Shown: positions 26,516 through 35,387, numbered from the stretch's first letter. The stretch: 64,000 nucleotides of DNA from Actinomycetes bacterium (GCA_023420415.1 JAEZWF010000003.1:62001-126000), one strand, 5' to 3'. Notes: generated by a model from the letters alone, not told the origin. Numbers and translations are program-made.

Positions 26516-27415
26516 ATGCGAGCGATCTGGAAGGGCGCGGTCTCCTTCGGCCTGGTCAACGTACCGATCCGTCTCTACTCCGCGACCGAGAACCACGACG
26601 TGCAGTTCCGGCAGGTCCACCGTGAGGACGGCGGCCGGATCAAGTACCAACGGACCTGCAGCATCGACGGCGAGGTCGTGTCCTACGACGACATCGCCAA
26701 GGGCTACGAGACCGAGGACGGCGAGATGGTCGTCCTCACCGACGAGGACTTCAAGGAGCTGCCCGCCACGAGCAGCAAGGAGATCTCGGTCGAGAAGTTC
26801 GTGCCGGCCGACCAGATCGACCCGATGCTCTACGACAAGTCCTACTACCTCGAGCCCGACAAGGACTCGACCAAGCCCTACGTCCTGCTGCGCGACGCCC
26901 TCGAGAAGGAGAACCGCGTCGCCGTCGTCACCGTCTCGATCCGCACCCGCATGACGATGGCGGTGCTGCGGGTCCACGACGGTGTCATCGTCATGCAGAC
27001 GCTGCTGTGGCCCGACGAGATCCGCAAGCCCGACTTCGCCACGCTCGACGACGAGGGCAAGGCGACCAAGCAGGAGCTCGCGATGGCCGACCTGCTCATC
27101 GAGCAGCTCGCGGGCGACTACGAGCCGGACGAGTACGAAGACGACTACGCCGCCGCCGTGCAGGCCCTGGTCAAGGCCAAGGTCGAGGGCGGCGAGGTGC
27201 AGCACGCGCCCGAGTCCAAGGACGACTCCGGTGAGGTCGTCGACCTGCTGGCGGCGCTCAAGAAGTCGGTCGACAAGGCCAAGGCCGGTCGAGGCGAGGC
27301 GCCGAGCGACTCCGCGCCCGCGAAGTCGAGCAGCAAGTCCACCACCAAGAAGGCCGCCGCCAAGAAGACCACCGCGAAGAAGACGGCGAAGAAGGCCGCC
27401 AAGAAGGCCAGCTGA
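26516..27415 (+). CDS. ku: Ku protein, non-homologous end joining
   Basis: This 299-residue bacterial Ku has the conserved MRAIWKGAVSFGLVNVPIRLYSATE start, HREDGGRIKYQRTC and the core beta-barrel. The C-terminal tail beyond ~residue 250 is Lys/Ala/Ser-rich (repeats of TKKAAAKKT type), like the extended tails that bind DNA. Ku homodimers ring broken DNA ends and recruit LigD. The ATG at 26516 fits the family start and follows GGGAGGAT. It is divergent from the ligD pair and followed by a small gene after one base. Confidence 0.96.
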   Translation: MRAIWKGAVSFGLVNVPIRLYSATENHDVQFRQVHREDGGRIKYQRTCSIDGEVVSYDDIAKGYETEDGEMVVLTDEDFKELPATSSKEISVEKFVPADQIDPMLYDKSYYLEPDKDSTKPYVLLRDALEKENRVAVVTVSIRTRMTMAVLRVHDGVIVMQTLLWPDEIRKPDFATLDDEGKATKQELAMADLLIEQLAGDYEPDEYEDDYAAAVQALVKAKVEGGEVQHAPESKDDSGEVVDLLAALKKSVDKAKAGRGEAPSDSAPAKSSSKSTTKKAAAKKTTAKKTAKKAAKKAS

Positions 27416-27416
27416 C

Positions 27417-27794
27417 GTGGCGGAGCTGCCGACCGACGAGGACCTCGAGGTCGTCGCCGACTGTGAGCGCGCCCTGCTCACCGGTGCCGTGCGCGGTGAC
27501 CGCGAGAGCGCGCGGCTGTTGCTGCACCAGGACTTCCGCGAGGTCGGGCAGTCGGGGCGGGTGTGGGACCGTGACGGCGTCCTGGACCTCATGGAGTCCG
27601 AGGACGGCGCGGATGCCGCGCGCGCCGAGGACCTCGTCGCCACCGGCCTTGCGCCGGAGGTCGTGCTCGTCACCTATGACTCGGTGACCCAGGCTGGTCG
27701 TGCCCGCCGCAGCTCGGTGTGGGTGCGCGACCGTGGACGCTGGCAGCTGCGCGCCCACCAGGGCACTCCTGTGCCAACACCCCCCACGACGTGA
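27417..27794 (+). CDS. NTF2/SnoaL-like small protein (DUF4440-type)
   Basis: This 125-residue protein begins at GTG one base after the ku stop. It has the cone-shaped NTF2-like pattern: an N-terminal helix (ERALLTGAVRGDRESARLLLHQDF), REVGQSGRVWDRDGVLDLM, and the C-terminal strand RRSSVWVRDRGRWQLRAHQGTP. Members serve as small enzymes or binding modules. Nothing here identifies the ligand. It is probably co-transcribed with ku. Confidence 0.7.
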   Translation: MAELPTDEDLEVVADCERALLTGAVRGDRESARLLLHQDFREVGQSGRVWDRDGVLDLMESEDGADAARAEDLVATGLAPEVVLVTYDSVTQAGRARRSSVWVRDRGRWQLRAHQGTPVPTPPTT

Positions 27795-27796
27795 GG

Positions 27797-27827
27797 GGTA
27801 TGCCGCGTGGTGACCACGCGGCATACC
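27797..27827. terminator. Hairpin made of an inverted pair of GTATGCCGCG motifs
   Basis: The 15-base arms GGTATGCCGCGTGGT (27797-27811) and its complement (27813-27827) are perfect with a one-base loop, and further pairing extends outwards with one bulged G. It sits between convergent genes ending at 27794 and 27856, so it can stop transcription from both sides. There is no T-tract. Confidence 0.75.
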
Positions 27828-27855
27828 CTCACCTCCGGCGACGGGCAGGGAAGGC

Positions 27856-28611
27856 TCAGGCGTTCTCCCTGCGGAAGGTCGCCGTGCCCCACCACATGGC
27901 GAGCGCGAACAGCAGCACAGCCCAGCCGGTGCCCCACAGCATCTTGTCGTTGCCGAAGTCGCCGAGGAACGAGCTGCGCACGGCGTCGACGATCCACCGG
28001 AACGGCATGAAGTCGCTGGTCTTCTCGAGCCACTTCGGCCCGAGCGTCATCGGCAGCAGGATGCCCGAGAGCAGCAGCACCGGCATCATCACGACGTTGA
28101 TGATCGGCGCCATCGAGTCCTCGGACTTGGTGGTGAGCGCGAGCGCGTTGGACGCCGCGGCGCAGGCCCCGCCGACCAGCAGGGTCAGCACGACGCCTGC
28201 GACGACGCCGCGCGCCGGCGCCTCCATGCCGACGGCATACCCGAGGCCGACGAGCACCATGGCCTGGACGAACAGCTGCAGCAGGTCGCGCCACAGGCGG
28301 CCCATGAGCAGCGCGGTCCGGCTGGCGGGCGTGACCCGCTCGGCCTCGACCACTCCGTCACGCCACTCGGAGATGAGCCCGAACCCGGCGAAGAAGGCCC
28401 CGAACATGCCGAGCTGGACGAGCATGCCCGGCACGAAGAAGGTCCATGCGTTGTCGTAGCCGAACTGGCTTGCCATCGGCTTGAGGAGCGGCCCGAAGAG
28501 GAAGAGGTAGAGCACCGGCTGCATGAGGCCGATGAGCACCCACGCGGGGTTGCGCAGGTTCATCCGCAGCTGGCGGCGGAAGATGACGAAGGACTCGCGC
28601 AGGAACCGCAT
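27856..28611 (-). CDS. ABC-2 type exporter permease (DrrB-like)
   Basis: This 251-residue membrane protein has six hydrophobic segments. The N-terminus LRESFVIFRRQLRMNLRNPAWVLIGL and the ALTTKSEDSMAPIINVVMMPVLLLSGILLPM region are typical of daunorubicin-resistance DrrB permeases. With the ATPase ending two bases upstream it forms an exporter of lipophilic compounds, drugs or lipids. The substrate is unknown. It is probably controlled by the PadR protein encoded upstream. Confidence 0.9.
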   Translation of the reverse strand: MRFLRESFVIFRRQLRMNLRNPAWVLIGLMQPVLYLFLFGPLLKPMASQFGYDNAWTFFVPGMLVQLGMFGAFFAGFGLISEWRDGVVEAERVTPASRTALLMGRLWRDLLQLFVQAMVLVGLGYAVGMEAPARGVVAGVVLTLLVGGACAAASNALALTTKSEDSMAPIINVVMMPVLLLSGILLPMTLGPKWLEKTSDFMPFRWIVDAVRSSFLGDFGNDKMLWGTGWAVLLFALAMWWGTATFRRENA

Positions 28612-28612
28612 C

Positions 28613-29617
28613 TCACTTCTCCTTGCTGGTCTCGGGGTCGGCCTTCTCGGTGGACGCCTCGGCGTCCCGCAGCGAGCGGCCGGTCAGGGTGAGGAACACG
28701 TCGTCGAGCGTGGGTCGCTTGACCTCGATCGACTCCAGGTCGATGTCGGCGGCCTGCAGGTCACGCAGCAGCCCGGGCACGGCCTTGGCGGCGCGGCGGA
28801 CGCGACCGCTGGCGTGCGAGCCGTCGACGGTGACCTGCTCGGCCACGGCCTCGAGCCGGGTCGCGGCGTCGGCCACCCGGTCGGCGTCGCCGACCTCGAG
28901 CACGACAAGGTCGCCGGACACCTGCGCCTTGAGGTTGTCGCTGGTGTCGGCGGCGACGATCTTGCCGTGGTCGATGATGATGATCCGGTCGGACAGCGCG
29001 TCGGCCTCGTCGAGGTAGTGCGTGGTGAGGAACACCGTGGCCCCGCGGCGCCGGCGCAGGTCGGCGATGTGCTCCCAGAGGTTGGCGCGCGCCTGCGGGT
29101 CGAGCCCGGTCGTGGGCTCGTCGAGGAAGACCAGCGTGGGCTCGTGGATGAGCCCCATCGCGATGTCGAGCCGGCGCCGCTGGCCACCCGACATCGCCTT
29201 CGGCTGCCGGGTCCACAGCCCCGGCAGGTCGAGCTGGTCGAAGAGCTGCTTGCCGCGCTCGGTCGCCTCGCGTTGCGACATGCCGTAGAGCATCCCGTGG
29301 TCGACGACCTCGTCCCCGGCGCGGGCGAAGCTGCCGGTCGAGCCGCTCTGCGACACGTACCCGATGCGTCGCCGCACCTGCACGGAGTCCTTGACCACGT
29401 CGTAGCCGGCCACCCGGGCGGTGCCCGCGGTCGGCTTGAGCAGCGTGGTCAGCATCCGCAGCGTCGTGGTCTTGCCGGCGCCGTTGGGCCCGAGGAACCC
29501 GACGACCTCGCCCTCCGCGACGTCCAGGTCGACCCCGTCGACGGCGCGAACGTCCTTCTTGGTCTTGCCCTCCCGGCTCTGGAAGGTCTGCACGAGCCCT
29601 CGTGCCTCGATCATCAC
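28613..29617 (-). CDS. ABC exporter ATP-binding protein (DrrA-like)
   Basis: This 334-residue ATPase has Walker A GPNGAGKTTT (~43-52), Q-loop region YVSQSGS, signature MSGGQRRRLDIA, Walker B LVFLDEPTTGLDP and switch His in TTHYL. The C-terminal ~100 residues after DHGKIVAADT are the DrrA-type extension. Two in-frame ATGs adjoin; the second (29614) has the better spacing from GAAGGAG. The first gene of the exporter operon, it follows a region with two TTCAA-type operators. Confidence 0.93.
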   Translation of the reverse strand: MMIEARGLVQTFQSREGKTKKDVRAVDGVDLDVAEGEVVGFLGPNGAGKTTTLRMLTTLLKPTAGTARVAGYDVVKDSVQVRRRIGYVSQSGSTGSFARAGDEVVDHGMLYGMSQREATERGKQLFDQLDLPGLWTRQPKAMSGGQRRRLDIAMGLIHEPTLVFLDEPTTGLDPQARANLWEHIADLRRRRGATVFLTTHYLDEADALSDRIIIIDHGKIVAADTSDNLKAQVSGDLVVLEVGDADRVADAATRLEAVAEQVTVDGSHASGRVRRAAKAVPGLLRDLQAADIDLESIEVKRPTLDDVFLTLTGRSLRDAEASTEKADPETSKEK

Positions 29618-29638
29618 GGCTCCTTCTCAACCGTCGTG

Positions 29639-29650
29639 TTCAAACTTGAA
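29639..29650. promoter_or_regulatory. Candidate PadR operator 1
   Basis: TTCAA-AC-TTGAA is a short palindrome 22 bases upstream of the exporter ATPase gene. It shares the TTCAA/TTGAA half sites with the longer palindrome next to it. Confidence 0.45.
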
Positions 29651-29658
29651 TAACGCGA

Positions 29659-29676
29659 GTGTTCAACATTGAACAC
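29659..29676. promoter_or_regulatory. Candidate PadR operator 2
   Basis: GTGTTCAA-CA-TTGAACAC is a perfect palindrome with 8-base arms, about 20 bases (two helical turns) from operator 1 centre to centre. The adjacent gene is a PadR-family repressor, and such repressors commonly bind the promoters of linked exporters. The region is notably A+T-rich for this genome. The rest of the gap 29618-29776 holds the exporter promoter, which I cannot place exactly. Confidence 0.55.
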
Positions 29677-29776
29677 AGATGCGTCAAGTCGCGGCGTCCA
29701 CCACGGCTCGTGACGGTAGACCGGCCCACCGACACGAATCCATCGCGTTTTCGAAGGGCCCGTTCGGGCGCAAGCG

Positions 29777-30424
29777 TCAGCGGCGTTTGCCGATGAGCTT
29801 CACGTAGCGCTCGCGGTCGCCGGCCATCTGCCAGCCGGGGTCGTCCGCGGGGACCTCCCAGTCCATCGGCTCCCCGCGCAGCGCCAGCTCGCCCCGCTCG
29901 ATGCGGGCGCGCAGGTCGACGAGCCACTCGCGCTCGGTCTGGCTCATGCCCATCCACAGGTCGGCCAGCGACCGCACGTGGGGCGGGACGGCGGCGGCCC
30001 CAGCCGTGTTCTGGTCGAGCTGGCGCCGCGTCATCACGTCGAGCGCGGCGATGCGCGCGGTCAGCGCTGCCAGCACGCGGGCGCGCGGCATGAGGGGCAG
30101 CAGCGCCATCGCCGTGTGGAACGCGAGCGAGGACGTGAGGCCCACCGACTCGACGGCGTGCTCCCACAGTCGCTCGAACTCGCGACGGCCGTGGCTCGTG
30201 CTCGTGTAGACGGCCACCTCACGGGTGCCGTCGACGACGTCGTGCCGTTCCAGCGCGCCCTGCTTGGCGAGGGTGGCGAGGCCGGAGTAGATCGACCCGG
30301 GGTTGACGTGCGCCCAGTCGTCGACCTCCCAGGAGAGCAGCTCACGCCGCAGCTGGTAGCCGTTGACCGGTTCGAAGAGCATGACGGTGCCGAGGAGCAG
30401 GAGTCGCGTCTCGGTGGCCGCCAT
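29777..30424 (-). CDS. PadR-family transcriptional regulator
   Basis: This 215-residue protein starts at MAATETRLLLLG. Residues ~1-85 are the PadR winged helix: LLLLGTVMLFEPVNGYQLRRELLSW, PGSIYSGLATLAKQGALE, and the wing VAVYTSTSHGRREF. The C-terminal helical domain (~90-200) is for dimerisation and ligand contact. It lies upstream of the exporter genes and most likely represses them until a toxic ligand binds. A leaderless promoter box (TACACT, 30432-30437 on the minus strand) lies seven bases before the ATG. Confidence 0.88.
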   Translation of the reverse strand: MAATETRLLLLGTVMLFEPVNGYQLRRELLSWEVDDWAHVNPGSIYSGLATLAKQGALERHDVVDGTREVAVYTSTSHGRREFERLWEHAVESVGLTSSLAFHTAMALLPLMPRARVLAALTARIAALDVMTRRQLDQNTAGAAAVPPHVRSLADLWMGMSQTEREWLVDLRARIERGELALRGEPMDWEVPADDPGWQMAGDRERYVKLIGKRR

Positions 30425-30431
30425 GCCCCGC

Positions 30432-30437
30432 AGTGTA
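30432..30437 (-). promoter_or_regulatory. Candidate -10 box of a leaderless promoter for padR
   Basis: TACACT read on the minus strand, with seven bases to the ATG at 30424. It follows the same TANNNT spacing rule as at 8022, 14533, 20293 and 44047. Confidence 0.4.
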
Positions 30438-30458
30438 GGCGCGGGAGAGGATTGCCCC

Positions 30459-31310
30459 ATGCCCGAAGGTCACACGCTGTTCGCCCTCGCCCGCGACCTC
30501 GATGCCGCCTTCGCGGGCACCCGACCGGAGGTGACGAGCCCGCAGGGGCGGTTCGCCGCCGGCGCCGCGCTGCTGTCGGGACGCGAGCTGCTGCACGCGA
30601 CCTCGTGGGGCAAGCACCTGTTCGTCGAGTTCGAGGGCGATGCCTGGCTGCACGTGCACCTCGGGCTCATCGGCAAGTTCTCGGTCGACGAGCGTGAGTA
30701 TGCCGGTGCGTCACCCGTCGTGGGCCAGGTGCGTCTGCGCCTGGAGACGGACGCGCACGTCGCCGACCTGCGCGGGCCGAACCTGTGCGCGGTCATCACG
30801 CCGGACCAGGTCGAGGCGGTCCGCTCGCGGCTCGGTCCTGACCCCTTGCGCGTCGATGCGGCCGACCCCCTGCGACCCGACCCCGACTCGGACGTCGCCT
30901 GGCGTCGGATCAGCCGCAGCAGCAAGGGGATCGGTGAGCTGCTCATGGACCAGGCGGCCCTGGCGGGCGTCGGGAACGTCTACCGCTGTGAGGTGCTGTT
31001 CCGGCTGCGGGTCGACCCGTTCCGACCGGGCAGGGAGCTGCGCCGGTCGACGTGGGACGCGATCTGGCACGACCTGGTGGACCTGTTGCCGCTGGGGGTG
31101 GCGACCGGACGCATCGTGACGGTGGCCGAGCAGGTCGATGAGGTCCGGGCGACCATGGCCGACGGCCGCGTGGAGCGACTGGACGAGCGAATCTCCTACG
31201 TCTACAAGCGAACTGGCGAGCCGTGCCGGGTGTGTGGCTCCCGCATCCGCAGCCAGCAGGTGGCGGGCCGCACGCTCTACTGGTGCGGCCGCTGCCAACG
31301 CCGCCGCTGA
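30459..31310 (+). CDS. nei: Endonuclease VIII-like DNA glycosylase (Fpg/Nei family)
   Basis: This 283-residue base-excision repair enzyme removes oxidised bases and cuts the abasic site. The mature N-terminus Pro2-Glu3 (MPEGHTLF) supplies the catalytic amine and acid. The H2TH region is GIGELLMDQAALAGVGNVYRCEVLF, and the zinc finger is C-x2-C-x16-C-x2-C (CRVCG ... CGRC) at the end. PEGHTLF rather than PELPEVE favours Nei over Fpg. The ATG at 30459 must be the start, because Pro2 is catalytic. Confidence 0.93.
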   Translation: MPEGHTLFALARDLDAAFAGTRPEVTSPQGRFAAGAALLSGRELLHATSWGKHLFVEFEGDAWLHVHLGLIGKFSVDEREYAGASPVVGQVRLRLETDAHVADLRGPNLCAVITPDQVEAVRSRLGPDPLRVDAADPLRPDPDSDVAWRRISRSSKGIGELLMDQAALAGVGNVYRCEVLFRLRVDPFRPGRELRRSTWDAIWHDLVDLLPLGVATGRIVTVAEQVDEVRATMADGRVERLDERISYVYKRTGEPCRVCGSRIRSQQVAGRTLYWCGRCQRRR

Positions 31311-31326
31311 CGCGGCATACGCATGG

Positions 31327-32457
31327 TCACTGGGGGTGAGGCGCCCACCGCAGGCCGAGCCACAACGCCAGCAACAGCACCAGGGCGGCCAGGCCGGCGA
31401 AGGCCACGCTGACGTCGACGTCGCGCTCCTGGGTGTCGACCCGCTGCGGCAGGTCCTTGAACACCGTGTTCAGCTGCTCGGCGTCCTCGGCCTTGAAGTA
31501 CTCCCCTCCGGTGGTCGAGGCGACCTGGCGCAGCGAGTCCTCGTCGACGACGAGGAAGTTACGGGCGCCGAACCCGAGGCCGCCGAGGCCCTGCGGCGGG
31601 CCGTCGAACATGCCACCGCCGAGCTGCTCGCTGGTGCACACCATCTGGGTCGGTTCGTCGGTGCCGAAGCCGATCGGGTAGACCCGGACGCCGCGCTCGG
31701 CCGCCTGCTCAGCCGCTGACTCAGGGGTGACGCCACGGGTGTTGGCGCCGTCGGTCAGCAGGACCACGATCTCGGGTGCCTTGTCGCCCGATGGGGCGTC
31801 GGGGCTGCCCGGCGTCGACGGTTTCGGCGTGGGCGACGTACCCTGGTCAGGCAGGTCCGGTGCGCCCGGATCTCCTTGCACCACACCCGCATCCGGGTCG
31901 GACGGCGCCACCTGCGGGTTGATCTCGGACACGGCGTCGATGGACTTGAGGATCGCCGCGCCAATGGCCGTGCCACGGCCGGTCGTCAGCCCGTCGACGG
32001 CGGTGAGCAGCTCCTCGTGGTCGGTCGTCGGAGCCACCGACAGCTGCGCGAACCCGGAGAAGACGACCAGCCCGATCCGAGTCCGGTCGCTCTGGTCGTC
32101 GACGAACGTGCGCACGGCATCCTGGGCCGCCGACATCCGGTTGGGCGACACGTCGGTCGAGCACATCGACCCGGACACGTCGATCGCGAGGATGACCGCA
32201 GAGCTCGAGACCGGCACCTCAGCACGCACCTGGGGGCGTGCCCCGGCGACGGCCAGGAGGGCGAGAGCGGCCAGCACCATCGCGATCGGGACGTGCCGCC
32301 GCCAGCTGCGCTGGCGCGGAACCGCCTTGCGCAGCAAGGCGACGTGCGAGAAGCGGATGGCTGCCCGGCGGCGTCGTCGCAGCTGCCAGAGGTATGCCGC
32401 GACGAGCACCGGGACGGCCAGCAGGCCGAACAGGACGTAGGGCAGGCTGAACCGCAC
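31327..32457 (-). CDS. VWA-domain membrane protein (second copy of operon)
   Basis: This 376-residue BatA/BatB-like protein has two N-terminal membrane segments (~4-22 and ~58-75), a von Willebrand A domain with complete MIDAS DVSGSMCSTDVSP near residue 91, and a C-terminal membrane segment near 345-365. The long Pro/Asp-rich insert (~190-230) is an odd feature of this copy. It is the last gene of the moxR operon, whose products are thought to assist folding or metal loading of partner proteins. Confidence 0.85.
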   Translation of the reverse strand: MRFSLPYVLFGLLAVPVLVAAYLWQLRRRRRAAIRFSHVALLRKAVPRQRSWRRHVPIAMVLAALALLAVAGARPQVRAEVPVSSSAVILAIDVSGSMCSTDVSPNRMSAAQDAVRTFVDDQSDRTRIGLVVFSGFAQLSVAPTTDHEELLTAVDGLTTGRGTAIGAAILKSIDAVSEINPQVAPSDPDAGVVQGDPGAPDLPDQGTSPTPKPSTPGSPDAPSGDKAPEIVVLLTDGANTRGVTPESAAEQAAERGVRVYPIGFGTDEPTQMVCTSEQLGGGMFDGPPQGLGGLGFGARNFLVVDEDSLRQVASTTGGEYFKAEDAEQLNTVFKDLPQRVDTQERDVDVSVAFAGLAALVLLLALWLGLRWAPHPQ

Positions 32458-32458
32458 G

Positions 32459-33436
32459 TCACACCACCCGCCCCGAGCGCAGGACCGCCAGCCCGGCGCC
32501 GAGGAGGAGCAGCACCGCGGCCGCAGCGGCGAACCACGAGGTGATCTCGCGTTCTTCGCTGCGGGTGGTCCACGCCAGGTCGATCGAGTCGTAGACCTTG
32601 GCGAGCGCCGCCGCGTCAGAGGCCGAGTGGTAGGTGCCGTCGGTGAGGTCGGCGATGCCCTGCAGCGTCGCCTCGTCGAGCGAGGTCGAGACCTGGAAAC
32701 CGTCGATGTCGAGGACCGTTCCCTCGGGGCTGCCCAGCCCGATCGGGTAGACCTTCACGCCGGCGGCCGAGGCCAGCTCGGCCACCTGCAGCGGGTCCGG
32801 CTTGGTGGTGTTCTCGCCGTCGGACAGCAGCACCATCGCCGCAGACCCGTAGTAGCCGATCGGGACGTCGTCGAGGTTCTGGGACTGCGGGTCCACGGCG
32901 ATGGGCCTGCCGGCGATGGCGCCCAGGCCGGTGACGATGCCGGCGCCGAGGGCGGTGCCGCCGTCGGTCCTGAGCCGGTCGATCGCCGCGGTGACCAGAC
33001 CACGGTCCTCGGTCGGCTGCTGCGTGACGACAGCGCTGTTGCCGAACGCCACGACACCGAGCCGGATGGTCGAGGGCTGCCGCTCGACGAACTTCCGCGC
33101 GGCGGTCTTGGCGGCCTCGAGCCGCGTGGGCGCGACGTCCTTGGCGGCCATGCTGTTCGACACGTCGAAGGCAAGGATGACCGTGCCCTCCCGGTGTGGC
33201 TCGGCGATCGTTGCGGCCGGCCTCGCGACCGACACCAGCAGCAGAGCCAGGGCGCCGAGCAGGAGGGCCGGCGCGAGGTGGCGCCATCGGTCGCGACCAC
33301 CCTCAGGAACCACCATTCCCTGCTGCGCCAACGCTTCTCGTCGCCGGGCGCGGCGGCGCAGCTGGCTCCGGTACCCGATCACCAGGACGGGTACGAACAG
33401 CAGCAGGAGGAGGGCTGCGGGCCACTGGAACGTCAT
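32459..33436 (-). CDS. VWA-domain membrane protein (first copy of operon)
   Basis: This 325-residue protein has N-terminal membrane segments, a VWA domain with MIDAS DVSNSMAAKDVAP near residue 90, and a C-terminal membrane anchor (FAAAAAVLLLLGAGLAVL). It is a paralogue of the next gene downstream, separated by one base. It overlaps the DUF58 gene by four bases. MoxR, DUF58 and two VWA proteins is the standard set. Confidence 0.87.
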   Translation of the reverse strand: MTFQWPAALLLLLFVPVLVIGYRSQLRRRARRREALAQQGMVVPEGGRDRWRHLAPALLLGALALLLVSVARPAATIAEPHREGTVILAFDVSNSMAAKDVAPTRLEAAKTAARKFVERQPSTIRLGVVAFGNSAVVTQQPTEDRGLVTAAIDRLRTDGGTALGAGIVTGLGAIAGRPIAVDPQSQNLDDVPIGYYGSAAMVLLSDGENTTKPDPLQVAELASAAGVKVYPIGLGSPEGTVLDIDGFQVSTSLDEATLQGIADLTDGTYHSASDAAALAKVYDSIDLAWTTRSEEREITSWFAAAAAVLLLLGAGLAVLRSGRVV

Positions 33437-34329
33437 TGCCGCCTCTGCCGGCGCAGCTCGGTGATGCGGGCCAGGGCGCGCACGAGGTCGTCGTCGGTCG
33501 AGACCTGGAAGAGGTCGGTGCCGGCCCGCCGTGCGGCACCGACCAGCTCCTCCTGCCGCTGCTCGGCCAGCTCGGTGAGCCGGGCGCGGAAGACCGGGTC
33601 GCTGGTGTCCACGAAGATCTGCTCACCGGTCTCGGCGTCCTCGACGTAGACGGCGCCCACGTCGGGCAGCTCGGACTCGCGCGGGTCGACCACCTGGAGT
33701 GCGACGACGTCGTGCCGGCGTGCCAGCAGGGCCAGGGGCTGCTCCCAGCCAGGCGTGCTGATGAAGTCGGAGACCACGATCACCAGGGACCGGCGGCGGG
33801 CCACGCCGAGCCCGGCGCGCAGCAGGGCACCGAGGTCGGTGGTGGCGTGGCCGGACGGTTCGGCGGGGGGTTCGAGGAGGGCCCGGGCGAGGCGCAGCAC
33901 CTGGTTTCGCCCTTGACCGGGAGGGATCGTGCGCAGCCCGTCGTCGAGCAGCACGGCAGCGAGACGGTTGCCGCCGCGGGCGAGCAGGTGACCGATGGTC
34001 GTCGCGATCTCGGTGAGCACCAACGACTTCTGGCGGTCCACGGGGCCGAACCCCATCGACGCCGAACGGTCCAGCAGCAACCACGCCGTGACCTCGCGGT
34101 CCTCGACGTACTCGCGCACGTAGGGGGTGTCCATTCGCGCCGTGACGTTCCAGTCGATGTGCCGTAGGTCGTCCCCGGCCTCGTACTCGCGCAGGTCGGT
34201 GAAGTCGAGCCCGCTGCCGCGAAAGAGCGTGCGGTAGTCGCCCTGCACCCGCCCGTCGAGCCGGCGCACGACCCGCCACTGCAGCCTCCGCAGCAGTGCC
34301 TCAGGGGTGACGGTCACCGGCTGTGCCAC
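33433..34329 (-). CDS. DUF58 domain protein
   Basis: This 298-residue protein has the DUF58 signature around GSGLDFTDLREYEAGDDLRHIDWNVTARMDTPYVREY, split here at residues ~50-85, followed by a VWA-like region WLLLDRSASMGFG. It works with MoxR ATPases in an undefined chaperone-like role. The start overlaps the moxR end by 16 bases. Confidence 0.9.
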   Translation of the reverse strand: MAQPVTVTPEALLRRLQWRVVRRLDGRVQGDYRTLFRGSGLDFTDLREYEAGDDLRHIDWNVTARMDTPYVREYVEDREVTAWLLLDRSASMGFGPVDRQKSLVLTEIATTIGHLLARGGNRLAAVLLDDGLRTIPPGQGRNQVLRLARALLEPPAEPSGHATTDLGALLRAGLGVARRRSLVIVVSDFISTPGWEQPLALLARRHDVVALQVVDPRESELPDVGAVYVEDAETGEQIFVDTSDPVFRARLTELAEQRQEELVGAARRAGTDLFQVSTDDDLVRALARITELRRQRRQ

Positions 34330-35387
34330 GGGGTCCCGCCAGAGTCGGACGATCCTGCGCCACCGCCCTGGTAGGCCTGCTGGCGGCGCTCACGCAACGG
34401 CACGTCGGGCACGCTGACGGCGTCGAGGATCGGGGTGAGGACGTCGTCGGCGCTCATGCCCTCGGCCAGGGCCTCGTACGACAGCACCAGCCGGTGCCGC
34501 ATGACGTCGCGCGCGAGGTCACGGATGTCCTGCGGGCGGGCGAAGTCGCGACCGCGCAGGAACGCCAGGGCCTTGCCTGCCAGCACCAGGTTGATCGACG
34601 CGCGCGGGCTCGCCCCGAACGACAGGTAGCGCGCGAGGTCCGGCAGCCCCACCTGCCCGGGCGAGCGGGTCGCGGAAGCCAGCCGGACGGCATACTCGAT
34701 CAGCGCGGGGTCGACGTAGACCTCGTCGCTCTGGCGCTGGTAGTCGACGAGCTGGTCGATGGTGAGCACCTGCTGCGCCCGCTCGAACCGCGTCGTCATC
34801 CGCTCGACGACGACGAACTCCTCTGCGGGAGAGGGATATCCGATCAGCGTCTTGAGCATGAACCGGTCGACCTGCGCCTCCGGCAGCGCGTAGGTGCCCT
34901 CGGACTCGATGGGGTTCTGCGTCGCCATGACGAGGAAGGGGTCGGGCGCGGCATACGTCTCACGGCCGATCGTGACCTGGCGCTCCTGCATCACCTCGAG
35001 CAGGGCGCTCTGCACCTTCGCCGGTGCACGGTTGATCTCGTCGGCGAGGACGAGGTTGGCGAAGACCGGGCCGAGCGAGACCTGGAAGTCGCCCTCCTTC
35101 TGGTTCCAGATGCGGGTGCCGATCACGTCGGCCGGCACCAGGTCGGGCGTGAACTGGATCCGCTGGAACTGCCCGCCCATCGCCTCGGCCAGCGTCTTGA
35201 TCGCCATCGTCTTGGCCAGACCCGGCACACCCTCGACCAGGAGGTGACCGCGCGCCAGCAACGCCACGAGCATGCGCTCGAGCAGCACGTCCTGGCCGAC
35301 GATGGTCTTCTTCACCTCGTACAGCGCCTGCTCGAGCGGGTGCTGTGCCGGCGGCCTGGTGGTCAGGTCGGGACGAGTGGGTTCCAT
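34314..35387 (-). CDS. MoxR-family AAA+ ATPase
   Basis: This 357-residue AAA+ protein has Walker A GVPGLAKT (~55-62), Walker B LVLADEINRAP and sensor ATQNPIESEGTYALPEAQ. The C-terminal lid domain has SFGASPRASINLVLAGKALA. MoxR ATPases are chaperone-like motors for partner proteins with VWA domains. It is the first gene of a four-gene operon running to 31327, each junction overlapping or within two bases. Confidence 0.94.
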   Translation of the reverse strand: MEPTRPDLTTRPPAQHPLEQALYEVKKTIVGQDVLLERMLVALLARGHLLVEGVPGLAKTMAIKTLAEAMGGQFQRIQFTPDLVPADVIGTRIWNQKEGDFQVSLGPVFANLVLADEINRAPAKVQSALLEVMQERQVTIGRETYAAPDPFLVMATQNPIESEGTYALPEAQVDRFMLKTLIGYPSPAEEFVVVERMTTRFERAQQVLTIDQLVDYQRQSDEVYVDPALIEYAVRLASATRSPGQVGLPDLARYLSFGASPRASINLVLAGKALAFLRGRDFARPQDIRDLARDVMRHRLVLSYEALAEGMSADDVLTPILDAVSVPDVPLRERRQQAYQGGGAGSSDSGGTPWHSR

